Assembly: GCF_009861505.1 (NCBI RefSeq)
Contig: NZ_WTFT01000026.1
Location: 1 to 64,000, forward strand
Length of the DNA stretch: 64,000 bases
Source of the DNA: Pseudomonas izuensis
Lineage (GTDB): Bacteria; Pseudomonadota; Gammaproteobacteria; Pseudomonadales; Pseudomonadaceae
Direction of reading: 5' to 3'
Position numbers and translations under genes: made by a program
Part shown: positions 51,540 to 60,397 of the stretch, piece after piece
Position numbering within the stretch: position 1 is the first letter of the stretch
Layout of the letters: each line of letters begins with the position of its first letter
Notes under the pieces: model-generated
Seen by the model: only the letters and a program-made list of their open reading frames with translations
Told to the model about the DNA's origin: nothing
Database searches by the model: none

Positions 51540-52429
51540 GCCTTGGCAGCTTTCACCACTTCCTGCGGGTCGGCGTGCACCAGCACTTCGGCCCGCGGAT
51601 AGGCGGCGTGAATCGCATCGGCGGCTTGATCGCTGATGCCATGGGCGACTGACAAGGTCAGTTCACCGGGTAATTCCAGGTGCAATTGTACGAACCACTG
51701 ACTGCCGGAAATCCGCGTGCGCAAGTCATGTGCACCTAAAACGCCCGGTACGCTGCAGGCCAGCTCCAGCATGTGCTGGCTGACATCCGGCGGCAACTCT
51801 TCATCCATCAACACCGCAAAGCTCTCCCGGGCGATCTGCACTGCGCTCCAGAGGATGTAGGCGGCAATCCCCAGGCCGAACCAGGCATCGACCTGATGCC
51901 AGCCAAGCCCGGCCAGCACCAGCGCCACCAGAATGCTGCCGTTGAGCAACATGTCCGAGCGGTAATGCAGGGAGTCGGCGCGCACCGCGTTGGAGCCGGT
52001 GGCCTTGACCACCCGATGCTGCAACATCAGCAGCGCCAGGGTCAGGCCCAGCGAGAACACAATCACCCCAATGCTGATCCACGGCGCGCCCACCGGTTCC
52101 GGATGTTTGAGCCGATCGATGGCCTGCAACGCAATCAGCACCGCACTACCGCCAATGAACAACGCTTGCGCCATACCGGCCAGCGACTCAGCCTTGCCAT
52201 GGCCGTAGCGATGATCGTCATCGGCCGGGCGCAGGGCGTAGTGCACGGCCAGCAGGTTGAGCAGCGATGTCACGCCGTCGAGTGCCGAGTCGGTCAACCC
52301 GGCGAGCATGCTCACCGAACCGCTCAACCACCAGGCGATGGCTTTGGCGACGATCAGCGTGCAGGCCACTGCCACCGAGGCACGGGTCGCCAGCCGCAGC
52401 AGGCGGGCGTGTTCGGAGCTGGAGATCAT
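51524..52429 (-). CDS. Cation diffusion facilitator (FieF-like) metal efflux transporter
   Basis: This 301-residue transporter has about six membrane segments and the CDF metal-site motifs LTDSALDGVTSLLN near 45 and ADSLHYRSDMLLNG near 150, plus HRYGHGKAESLAG near 73. It exchanges zinc, iron or cadmium for protons; the exact metal cannot be read. The cytoplasmic C-terminal domain (about 205-300) is complete. It is the second of two minus-strand genes. Confidence 0.92.
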   Translation of the reverse strand: MISSSEHARLLRLATRASVAVACTLIVAKAIAWWLSGSVSMLAGLTDSALDGVTSLLNLLAVHYALRPADDDHRYGHGKAESLAGMAQALFIGGSAVLIALQAIDRLKHPEPVGAPWISIGVIVFSLGLTLALLMLQHRVVKATGSNAVRADSLHYRSDMLLNGSILVALVLAGLGWHQVDAWFGLGIAAYILWSAVQIARESFAVLMDEELPPDVSQHMLELACSVPGVLGAHDLRTRISGSQWFVQLHLELPGELTLSVAHGISDQAADAIHAAYPRAEVLVHADPQEVVKAAKAQKLT

Positions 52430-52452
52430 AGGTGCGGCTTTTCCTTACGCGA

Positions 52453-52872
52453 TTATGCGGCCGGTTGCAGGCCCAGCAAGGCCAGTTGCTGGGTGCTGCC
52501 CTTGTGCTGGATCAGGCGTGGGTCGTCCAGCGGGAAGCTGCGGCCCAGTTCACGCTCCAGAATAGTCTGCAACTTGTGGTTATCGACTTTGCCGTCGGCA
52601 CCGATGGCTTCCTTGAGTTTTTCCGGGGCCACTTGGGCGTGTTCGCCGGGTGCGAAGTAAATCGCGCCAGTGGCGAAGTCCACGGCAAACGCGATCAGGC
52701 CGGGGATGATGTAGAACAGCAGGCCCACGGCATCGAGCACGGCGATGGCGGGGTCGATCTTGCCGTCGATCTGACCGCGGCGATCGGGGTAGAAAATCGA
52801 ACCGCACGCGGTGACCTGGGTCAGCAGGGTCGCGATCAATACACCGCCAATCAGGCGAAAGGGAACACGCAT
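52453..52872 (-). CDS. Conserved hypothetical lipoprotein
   Basis: This 139-residue protein has a lipoprotein signal ending QVTACGSIFYPDRRGQ (Cys23), then a hydrophobic segment (AVLDAVGLLFYIIPGLIAFA near 44-63) and a soluble C-terminus containing GKVDNHKLQTILERELGRS. Homologues in Pseudomonas are sometimes labelled as a nucleotidyltransferase, which nothing in the sequence supports. Function is unknown. It is upstream of the CDF gene on the same strand and divergent from hrpB. Confidence 0.8.
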   Translation of the reverse strand: MRVPFRLIGGVLIATLLTQVTACGSIFYPDRRGQIDGKIDPAIAVLDAVGLLFYIIPGLIAFAVDFATGAIYFAPGEHAQVAPEKLKEAIGADGKVDNHKLQTILERELGRSFPLDDPRLIQHKGSTQQLALLGLQPAA

Positions 52873-52981
52873 ATGAAATCTCCTTGGTCATCTCAAAACG
52901 AAGCATCGTCGGTATGAATTAAGACCGCAACGAACACTGCGCAGTTCGCCGTTATACTCGCCGCTCTGTTTGGGAGCCAGC

Positions 52982-55498
52982 ATGATTTCTTTGCCGATCG
53001 ATGAAGTTTTACCCGCCCTGCGTGAAGCCCTCGCTACACGCCACGAAGCCGTGCTCGAAGCACCGCCCGGTGCCGGTAAAACCACCCGTGTGCCCCTGGC
53101 CTTGCTCGATGAGCCATGGCTGGCCGGGCAAACCATCCTGATGCTTGAACCGCGACGCCTGGCCGCGCGGGCGGCGGCGGAACGGTTGGCCAGTGAACTG
53201 GGGGAGAAGGTCGGCGAAACCGTGGGTTATCGCATTCGGCTGGACAGCAAGGTTGGCCCCAACACCCGGATCGAAGTCGTCACCGAAGGCATCCTTACCC
53301 GGCGCTTGCAGGACGACCCGGCGCTGGAAGGCGTAGGTTTGCTGATCTTCGACGAATTCCACGAACGCAGCCTCGACGCCGATCTGGCATTGGCCCTGAG
53401 CCTGAATGGCCGGGAACTGTTTCGTGATGACCAGCCGCTGAAAATCCTGTTGATGTCGGCGACCCTGGAAGGCGAGCGCCTGGCCGGGTTGCTCGACGAT
53501 GCGCCGATCCTGCGCAGCGAAGGTCGCATGTACCCGGTGGCGATGCGTTGGGGCCGGCCGTTTCAGGCAGGGGAATACATCGAGCCGCGACTGGTGCAGA
53601 CCGTGCTCGAAGCCTTGAACGATGAAACCGGCAGCGTCCTGGTGTTCCTGCCGGGGCAGGCGGAAATCCGGCGCGTCCATCAGCAATTGGCCGATGCGCT
53701 GGGTGATAACTCGCAGATTTTGCTCTGCCCGCTGCACGGTGAATTGGACCTGGCCGCGCAACGCGCAGCGATTGATCCGGCGCCGCATGGCAAACGCAAA
53801 GTGGTGCTGGCGACCAACATCGCCGAAACCAGCCTCACCATCAACGGTGTGCGGGTGGTGATCGACGCCGGGCTGGCGCGGGTGCCGCGTTTCGATCCCG
53901 GCAGCGGCATGACCCGTCTCGACACGCAACGGATTTCCAGGGCCAGCGCCACCCAGCGCGCGGGCCGTGCCGGGCGACTGGAGCCTGGCGTGTGTTATCG
54001 CTTGTGGTCGCAGGATCAGCACGAACAACTGGCAGCGTACGGCAGTGCGGAAATTCTCTCGGCAGACCTCGCAGGACTGGCCTTGCAGCTCGGCCGCTGG
54101 GGTGTGACGCCCGGGCAGTTGGTCTGGCTCGATGTGCCACCGACCGCCGCGTATGCACAGGCGCAGGATCTGCTCGAACGCCTGGGCGCGTTGGACGGCG
54201 AGACATTGACCCGTCACGGCCAGGCCATGGCCGAACTGCCGGCGCATCCGCGCATCGCCCATTTGCTGTTGCGCGGGCAGGCGCTGGGGCTGGCGGACAT
54301 GGCCTGCGACGTCGCGGCGTTGCTCGGCGAGCGCGATATCCTGCGCGGCGCCGGCGCGGATCTGCACGGCCGGCTGGTGTTGTTGTCCGGCGAAGAGCGG
54401 GCCGCTCGCGGTGCCCAGGGCGGCGTGCAACGGGCCCGGCAACTGGCGCGGCAGTATCGCGGTTATCTGCGCGGCAAAGCGACAGAACCCGTCAGCGACC
54501 CCGATCATCCGCGCTGGCTCGGCGCTTTGCTGGCGCTGGCCTATCCCGACCGCGTCGCCCAGCAACGCCGTGCCGGTGGCGCCGAGTATCGCCTGGCCAA
54601 CGGACGCGCCGCGTTGTTCGCCGAAGCCGACAGCCTGATGAAACAGCCATGGCTGGTGATCGCTGACCTCGGCAGTCGTCAGGGCCAGCGTGAAGAACGA
54701 ATTTATCTGGCGGCGGATTTCGATCCGGCGCTGTTCGACTCGGTGCTGGCCGAGCAGGTGCGCTGCGTCGATCAGCTGGACTGGGACGAACGCGAAGGCG
54801 TGCTGCGCGCTGAACGCCAACGCAAGGTCGGCGAGTTGATCCTCAGCCGCGAACCGCTGACCGGCCTCGACGAAACCGCCCGCAGCCAGGCACTGGTCAA
54901 TCTGGTGCGACGCAAAGGTCTGGAGCTGTTGCCGTGGACCCCGGAACTGCGTCAATGGCAGGCGCGGGTGGCGTTATTGCGCCAGCTGGACCTGAGCAGC
55001 AAAGGCGACAGCGAGTGGCCGGATGTCAGCGACGCCGCGCTGCTCAAAACCCTCGAACACTGGCTGATGCCGTACCTGGGCAAGGTCTCGCGGCTCAGCC
55101 ATTTCGCCAATCTCGACCTGTCGAGCATTGTCCATAACCTGCTGCCATGGCCACTGCCGCAACGACTCGACGAACTGGCACCGCATCACCTGAGCGTGCC
55201 GTCCGGTTCATCAATTCGACTGGACTACAGCGAGCAGCCACCGATTCTGGCGGTGCGCTTGCAGGAGCTGTTCGGCCTGGCAGAAACCCCGCGCATCGCC
55301 GGCGGCCGGCAAGTGGTCAAGTTGCACCTGCTGTCGCCGGCGCGACGGCCGGTGCAGGTGACACAGGACCTGGCGAACTTCTGGCGCAGCACTTACGCCG
55401 AGGTGAAAAAGGACCTTAAGGGCCGTTATCCGAAACATTACTGGCCCGATGACCCGTTGGTGGCTGAAGCTACCGCCCGCATCAAACCACGCAAATAA
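52982..55498 (+). CDS. hrpB: ATP-dependent helicase HrpB
   Basis: HrpB is a DExH-box (SF2) helicase thought to act on RNA. The 838-residue protein has Walker A EAPPGAGKTTRVPLALL near 27, a DEFHERSLDADL box near 121, LMSATLEGERLAG near 157, VLATNIAETSLTINGVRVVI near 277, and QRAGRAGRLEPGVCYRLW near 321, followed by the HrpB C-terminal domain. GGGAG lies ahead of the ATG at 52982, and TATACT at 52953-52958 could be a -10. Confidence 0.96.
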   Translation: MISLPIDEVLPALREALATRHEAVLEAPPGAGKTTRVPLALLDEPWLAGQTILMLEPRRLAARAAAERLASELGEKVGETVGYRIRLDSKVGPNTRIEVVTEGILTRRLQDDPALEGVGLLIFDEFHERSLDADLALALSLNGRELFRDDQPLKILLMSATLEGERLAGLLDDAPILRSEGRMYPVAMRWGRPFQAGEYIEPRLVQTVLEALNDETGSVLVFLPGQAEIRRVHQQLADALGDNSQILLCPLHGELDLAAQRAAIDPAPHGKRKVVLATNIAETSLTINGVRVVIDAGLARVPRFDPGSGMTRLDTQRISRASATQRAGRAGRLEPGVCYRLWSQDQHEQLAAYGSAEILSADLAGLALQLGRWGVTPGQLVWLDVPPTAAYAQAQDLLERLGALDGETLTRHGQAMAELPAHPRIAHLLLRGQALGLADMACDVAALLGERDILRGAGADLHGRLVLLSGEERAARGAQGGVQRARQLARQYRGYLRGKATEPVSDPDHPRWLGALLALAYPDRVAQQRRAGGAEYRLANGRAALFAEADSLMKQPWLVIADLGSRQGQREERIYLAADFDPALFDSVLAEQVRCVDQLDWDEREGVLRAERQRKVGELILSREPLTGLDETARSQALVNLVRRKGLELLPWTPELRQWQARVALLRQLDLSSKGDSEWPDVSDAALLKTLEHWLMPYLGKVSRLSHFANLDLSSIVHNLLPWPLPQRLDELAPHHLSVPSGSSIRLDYSEQPPILAVRLQELFGLAETPRIAGGRQVVKLHLLSPARRPVQVTQDLANFWRSTYAEVKKDLKGRYPKHYWPDDPLVAEATARIKPRK

Positions 55499-55506
55499 CA
55501 AAAAAC

Positions 55507-55609
55507 TGTAGGAGCGAGCTCTGCTCGCGATGGACGCCAACGATAACGCTGGAAACCTGACACCCCGCGGCGTTCTCGGGTTCATCGCGAGCAAGCTCGT
55601 TCCTACAGG
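55507..55609. repeat. Diverged REP pair after hrpB
   Basis: TGTAGGAGCGAGCTCTGCTC near 55507 and GCGAGCAAGCTCGTTCCTAC ending at 55606 lie after hrpB and mark the left edge of the accessory island. Confidence 0.8.
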
Positions 55610-55729
55610 TGCCCGATCAGCACTGCCCAGTTTTTTCCTACCCCAAAGCCACAAAAAACCTGCTTTCTCCCTTTCCCGTGCATCAACAGAATACACATCC
55701 ACCTGCACAGCAAACCCAAGGAGTGAGCC

Positions 55730-56407
55730 ATGACGTTCTCAATTATCGGGCGCTGCCCTGAAACCGGGCAGCTCGGTATTGCCATCAGCTCTTCAAGCAT
55801 TGCAGTGGGTGCGCGTTGCCCTTGGGCGCGGGCGGGGGTCGGGGCGGTCTCTACGCAGAACATTACGTTGCCGGCTTTAGGGTCGCAGATACTGGATCTG
55901 TTGGAGCATCAGCATCTGGAGCCTGAGGCGGCGCTGGACAAGGCGCTGACGTCCAATGGCTGGAGCCAATACCGACAAGTTACCGTGATCGATGCATCTG
56001 GCCGCATTGCCTGCTTCAGCGGCAAGGAGTCGCTGGGCGTGCATAACGCGGTGAAAGGCGAGCACTGTGCTGCGGCGGGTAATTTGCTCAGCGACGTACG
56101 GGTGATTGAGGCCATGGTCGAGGCGTTCGAGGCCGAGCCTGGTCAATTGGCTGATCGTTTGCTGGCAGCCATGCATGCCGCGATGGCGGCCGGTGGCGAG
56201 GCGGGTCCTGTTCACTCCGCAGCGCTCAAGGTGGTGGGCGATTACACATGGCCGATCATCGACTTGCGCGTCGACTGGGCCGAGGAAGATCCCATCGGAC
56301 AGCTTGATGGGCTCTGGCAGGCCTATCGACCGCAAATGCAGGACTACCTGACTCGCGCGCTCGACCCGACAGCTGCGCCGAGCTATGGAGTGCCTGGGGA
56401 TGAGTAA
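55730..56407 (+). CDS. DUF1028 Ntn-hydrolase-like protein
   Basis: This 225-residue protein matches the DUF1028 family, with MTFSIIGRCPETGQLGIAIS at the start, GARCPWARAGVGAVSTQN near 27 and VIDASGRIACFSGKES near 83. The family has an N-terminal-nucleophile hydrolase fold but no established reaction. AAGGAG precedes the ATG. It overlaps the following ArgE-like gene by eight bases, so the two are coupled and probably act on the same compound. Confidence 0.88.
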   Translation: MTFSIIGRCPETGQLGIAISSSSIAVGARCPWARAGVGAVSTQNITLPALGSQILDLLEHQHLEPEAALDKALTSNGWSQYRQVTVIDASGRIACFSGKESLGVHNAVKGEHCAAAGNLLSDVRVIEAMVEAFEAEPGQLADRLLAAMHAAMAAGGEAGPVHSAALKVVGDYTWPIIDLRVDWAEEDPIGQLDGLWQAYRPQMQDYLTRALDPTAAPSYGVPGDE

Positions 56408-57563
56408 TGCGTCCAGTCGCGAGCTTCTGGAGCGTCTCATTGCCTTCGCCACCGTCAGCCGCGACTCCAACCTCGAGCTGATCCGTTTCATCGAGGCATA
56501 CCTGGCGGGGCATGGCGTTCAGAGTGAGCTGTTCTACAACGACGAGGGCACCAAGGCCAATCTGTTCGCCACCATCGGCCCGCTCAAATCAGGCGGAGTG
56601 GTGCTTTCCGGTCACACCGACGTGGTGCCGGTTGACGGTCAGGCCTGGACGGTCGATCCGTTCCGCATGACTGAAAGGGATGGGCGTCTCTACGGCCGTG
56701 GTACGGCGGACATGAAAGGCTTCATCGCCTCGGTGCTCGCGGCGGTCCCTGTGTTTGTACGGCGTCCGCTTCTGGCGCCGGTGCACCTGGCGTTTTCCTA
56801 CGATGAAGAAGTGGGTTGCCTGGGCGTACGGCCGATGCTTGCCGAGTTGCAGAAGCGGCCACACAAACCCCGACTGTGTTTGATCGGCGAACCGACCGAG
56901 CTCAAGCCTGTGCTGGGCCACAAGGGCAAATTGGCGATGCGCTGCGAGGTACGCGGTGCTGCTTGCCATTCCGCTTACGCGCCTTATGGGGTCAATGCAA
57001 TCGAGTACGCGGCGCAGTTGATTGGCCGGCTCGGCGCAATTGGCGCGGAGCTGGCGCATCCTGATCACCACGACGAGCGCTTTGATCCTCCGTATTCGAC
57101 GGTGCAGACCGGTGTCATCAAGGGTGGCCGGGCGCTGAACATTGTTCCCGCTGAATGCGAGTTCGATTTTGAGGTGAGGGCGCTGCCGGACTTCGATGCC
57201 CAAAAGGTGGCGAACCAGTTGCAGGTATTCGCCCAGGAGCAGGTCCTGCCAAAGATGCGGGCGGTGCAACCCGACACGGATATCCGCTTGCGCCCGTTGA
57301 GTGCGTATCCCGGATTGGCCACCTCACCCGAAAGCGAGGCGGCGCGACTGCTGGCACACTTGAGCGGATCATCGGCGTTTGGAACGGTCGCGTTCGGCAC
57401 CGAGGGCGGGCTGTTTGACGAGGCTGGCATACCCACGGTGGTCTGTGGCCCTGGCAGCATGGATCAAGGGCACAAACCCGACGAGTTCATCGCGCTGGAT
57501 CAGTTGAATGGCTGTGATGCGATGCTGATTCGATTGGCTGACTACCTGTGTGCCGCTGACTGA
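56400..57563 (+). CDS. argE: ArgE-like M20 deacylase (acetylornithine deacetylase family)
   Basis: This 387-residue zinc hydrolase of the ArgE/DapE group has GVVLSGHTDVVPVDGQAW near 65, GRGTADMKGFIASVLA near 100, FSYDEEVGCLGVRPML near 132 and VCGPGSMDQGHKPDEFIALD near 346, carrying the expected metal and catalytic residues. Pseudomonas recycles acetyl groups with ArgJ in arginine synthesis, so here a catabolic deacylation seems likelier; that is inference. It starts inside the end of the DUF1028 gene. Confidence 0.85.
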   Translation: MSNASSRELLERLIAFATVSRDSNLELIRFIEAYLAGHGVQSELFYNDEGTKANLFATIGPLKSGGVVLSGHTDVVPVDGQAWTVDPFRMTERDGRLYGRGTADMKGFIASVLAAVPVFVRRPLLAPVHLAFSYDEEVGCLGVRPMLAELQKRPHKPRLCLIGEPTELKPVLGHKGKLAMRCEVRGAACHSAYAPYGVNAIEYAAQLIGRLGAIGAELAHPDHHDERFDPPYSTVQTGVIKGGRALNIVPAECEFDFEVRALPDFDAQKVANQLQVFAQEQVLPKMRAVQPDTDIRLRPLSAYPGLATSPESEAARLLAHLSGSSAFGTVAFGTEGGLFDEAGIPTVVCGPGSMDQGHKPDEFIALDQLNGCDAMLIRLADYLCAAD

Positions 57564-57590
57564 CAACGATCACTCGAACATCGCCGATCC

Positions 57591-57683
57591 CTGTAGGAGC
57601 TGGCTTGCCAGCGAAGAGGTCGGCAGGTTCAGCATTGATGTTGCCGGACACATCGCCTTCGCCGGCAAACCAGCTCCTACAGG
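57591..57683. repeat. REP pair, GCTGGCTTGCCAGC class
   Basis: TGTAGGAGCTGGCTTGCCAG near 57593 and GGCAAACCAGCTCCTACAGG near 57664 flank a centre with CATTGATG at 57633-57640, partly like the other REPIN centres. It lies between convergent argE-like and LysR genes. Confidence 0.85.
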
Positions 57684-57689
57684 CCCGTT

Positions 57690-58604
57690 CTAGTGCGCAA
57701 TATTTTGGCTCAACTGCTCGCGGCAAAAATCCACGAACAATTGCGCCGGCTTGGTCAGTTGGCTGCGTTTGAGGTGGGCGGACGCCAGTCCGGAGGTTGA
57801 GACCGGTTCCTTGATATCGACGATGACCACTTTTTTCCCATCGTAAGTGCACTCCGAGTGCGGGCGGGTCACCAGGATAGAGAACCCGAATCCCTGGCCC
57901 ACCATGCCGCGTACCATCTCGATCGAAGGCGAGCTGAATACGATGTTCGGCGTCAGGTCCAGTTCGTGGAACAGGCTGACGAAGTAGGTTCTGCTCGGTT
58001 GCACATCCAGGAGAATCATCGGCTCCCCGCACAGATCCCTGAGCGATACCTCTTTCTGGTCGGCGAAGCGATGACCTTCAGGCAGCAGGACGTAAGGCTT
58101 CTGCGGCGGCATCAGCGGCGTGGTTTGTATGGTGCTGTCGAGACCGTGATCGTAGAGGAAGGCGACGTCGAAAGTGCCTGCGGTCAAACCTTGAACCAGC
58201 TCCTGCTGCTCGCCGTCGCGCAGGCGAATGTCCACGCCCGGATACAGCTGGCGAAAGCCGGCGATCAGCTGTGGCAAATACAGCGGGGCCACCGTTTCGA
58301 AGCAACCGATGTCGATTTGTCCGGACACCGTATCGTTGTCCGCCAACGCATTCTGTTCAAACTCCCTGGCCATGCGCAGAAGCTCCTGCGCCTTGTGGTA
58401 GAAGCGCGTGCCGGTGGGCGTCAGGGAAACGCCCTGGGCATGGTGACGGATGAACAGCTGGACGTTGAAAGACTCTTCCAGGCTTTTGATCGCTGTCGAA
58501 ACCGATGGCTGCGCGATATAGAGCTGTCTCGAAGCTTCCGCCACGCTGCCGGCTTCTACCGTTGTGACGAAGTACTTGAGTTGTCGCAATGTGTAGGAAG
58601 CCAC
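57690..58604 (-). CDS. LysR-family transcriptional regulator
   Basis: This 304-residue regulator has a winged helix-turn-helix near 1-60 (ASYTLRQLKYFVTTVEAG, then SVAEASRQLYIAQPSVSTAI) and a LysR substrate-binding domain from about 90. A GTG start at 58604 yields the family N-terminus; GTG 58610 and an ATG at 58652 are alternatives. It is divergent from the solute-binding protein gene, with 375 bases between them, and probably controls that gene and its followers. Confidence 0.9.
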   Translation of the reverse strand: MASYTLRQLKYFVTTVEAGSVAEASRQLYIAQPSVSTAIKSLEESFNVQLFIRHHAQGVSLTPTGTRFYHKAQELLRMAREFEQNALADNDTVSGQIDIGCFETVAPLYLPQLIAGFRQLYPGVDIRLRDGEQQELVQGLTAGTFDVAFLYDHGLDSTIQTTPLMPPQKPYVLLPEGHRFADQKEVSLRDLCGEPMILLDVQPSRTYFVSLFHELDLTPNIVFSSPSIEMVRGMVGQGFGFSILVTRPHSECTYDGKKVVIVDIKEPVSTSGLASAHLKRSQLTKPAQLFVDFCREQLSQNIAH

Positions 58605-58726
58605 ACGCACCTCTTTATTTTTGTGTTCGCGGTGAAAGCCTGGATGGCCCATGTCGCGCGAATGCTTGACTGAACCTTACCTTATGACGGTTCCGGACTG
58701 GGTAAGCGCTTGCCCAGTTTTTTCTT

Positions 58727-58741
58727 ATACCCGGAGCATAT
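58727..58741. promoter_or_regulatory. Candidate LysR operator (T-N11-A)
   Basis: ATACCCGGAGCATAT contains T-N11-A (58728 to 58740) with symmetric ATA/TAT ends, the LysR box pattern. It sits in the 375-base space (58605-58979) between the LysR and solute-binding genes. The rest of that space is AT-rich in its left part and shows no gene. Confidence 0.45.
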
Positions 58742-58979
58742 TTTTAATAATTTTCCTCTGCGCACGGTTGACGCACTATCTCTGCATCCTCCGAAAAAAC
58801 CCGGCCACCCTGGCGGTCGGGCAGGAAGCGTAGCGTGTTCGACCTCTGGCCGCACACTTGAAGAGGGTGCGAATTAAAACAACAAGATGTCATCGCGCGG
58901 ATGGATATGCGCACATTTACGGCCGCATGGTCGTGACTGCCTCAGTAACTAATCACAATTAAAAAGTGAGGGCGCTTCT

Positions 58980-60035
58980 ATGTTCAAATATTCATCTTCG
59001 AGCGTTAAAACGATCGCTGGTTTAACAGCGTTACTTGGATTCACAGTGCCAGTCGTTGCACATTCAGAAAGCCTTACGGTTATATCGTTCGGTGGAGCGA
59101 CAAAAGCAGCGCAAGAGGGTGCTTATTTCAAACCCTTTGAAAGCAGTGGTGCTGGGAAGGTGGTGGTCGGGGAATACAGCGGCGAACTTTCCAAAGTCAA
59201 GGCGATGGTCGATGTTGGCCAGGTCAGCTGGGATGTCGTCGAAGTTGAAAGCCCCGAACTTTTGCGTGGATGTGAAGAAGGGTTGTTCGAGAAGCTGAAC
59301 CCGGCGCTGATCGGCGAAGCCGGTAACTACTTGCCTGGCGCTGTCAGCGAGTGCGGCGTGGCCAGTTACGTGTGGTCGATGGTGCTGGCCTACAACTCAG
59401 GCAAGGTTTCGACGACGCCAACGTCCTGGGCAGACATGTGGAATCTGCAGCAATTTCCTGGCAAGCGCGGCCTGCGCAAGGGCGCCAAATATACGCTGGA
59501 AGTGGCGCTGCTCGCCGATGGCGTCAAACAGGCAGACCTTTACAAAGTCCTGGGCACCAAGGAGGGCGTGGACCGGGCCTTCCACAAGCTTGACCAGATC
59601 AAACCCTCGATTCAGTGGTGGGAAGCCGGTGCCCAGCCGCCTCAATGGCTGGCAGCAGGTGACGTCGTCATGTCTGCCGCCTACAACGGCCGTATCGCTG
59701 TCGCGCAGAAGGAAGGTTCGAAACTTGCGATTTCGTGGAACGGTCACCTTTACGATCCTGATCACTGGGCCATCGTTCGCGGCAGTCCGAACAAGGCGCT
59801 GGCCGAACGCTTCATCGTGTTTGCCAGCCAGGCGAGCGGCCAGAAATCCTTCTCCAGCCAGATTCCCTACGGCCCGATCCGCAAGGATGTGCTGGCGCAG
59901 CTGCCAGCGGATACCCTTTCCCAGCTGCCCACAGCCCAGGCCAATCTGGCTGAAGGCCAGTTAGTGGATGCCACGTTCTGGGTCGATCACGGCGAAGAGC
60001 TTGAGGAACGCTTCAACGCCTGGGCTGCACGCTAA
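58980..60035 (+). CDS. Periplasmic solute-binding protein (polyamine/PotD-like), no transporter nearby
   Basis: This 351-residue protein has a signal peptide (about 1-29, cleavage near VVAHS) and a type 2 binding-protein fold with LTVISFGGATKAAQEGAYFK near 32, WDVVEVESPELLRGC near 85 and WWEAGAQPPQWLAAGDVVMS near 213. It resembles the spermidine/putrescine-binding family. No permease or ATPase gene lies next to it, so it may serve a transporter elsewhere. GTGAGGG precedes the ATG. It is divergent from the LysR gene. Confidence 0.87.
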   Translation: MFKYSSSSVKTIAGLTALLGFTVPVVAHSESLTVISFGGATKAAQEGAYFKPFESSGAGKVVVGEYSGELSKVKAMVDVGQVSWDVVEVESPELLRGCEEGLFEKLNPALIGEAGNYLPGAVSECGVASYVWSMVLAYNSGKVSTTPTSWADMWNLQQFPGKRGLRKGAKYTLEVALLADGVKQADLYKVLGTKEGVDRAFHKLDQIKPSIQWWEAGAQPPQWLAAGDVVMSAAYNGRIAVAQKEGSKLAISWNGHLYDPDHWAIVRGSPNKALAERFIVFASQASGQKSFSSQIPYGPIRKDVLAQLPADTLSQLPTAQANLAEGQLVDATFWVDHGEELEERFNAWAAR

Positions 60036-60073
60036 GCCGTTCTGTGCCCGGGAACTGAGCTCGCTCCTTAAAA

Positions 60074-60175
60074 CTGTAGGAGCGAGCTTGCTCGCGAAAA
60101 ACGTCCAGGCAACGCGTTCATTCTGGCAAAACGCGTAATCGTTGACGTCCATCGCGAGCAAGCTTGCTCCTACAG
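60074..60175. repeat. REP pair, GCGAGCAAGC class
   Basis: TGTAGGAGCGAGCTTGCTCG near 60074 and CGAGCAAGCTTGCTCCTACA near 60154 lie after the solute-binding gene. Positions 60180-60390 beyond them are AT-rich and hold no gene; they may carry the promoter of the monooxygenase. Confidence 0.85.
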
Positions 60176-60397
60176 GGCTCGTGTCAATACATATTCAATA
60201 AAACAAATAATTAGTTTTGTTGTCAGGCAGTTTTTTTCTGGCTAACAACTATAAAAATCATATTTTCGCTATTTGCATTTACCGAACAGAATAAAACCAC
60301 CCCCGCAAGAAAAGTTGTAAGCGTGGAACTAACTAATAAATGCAACTGATCTGTAGCAACTTGGTGCGCCATAGTTGCCTCAATGAAGGACACAAGC

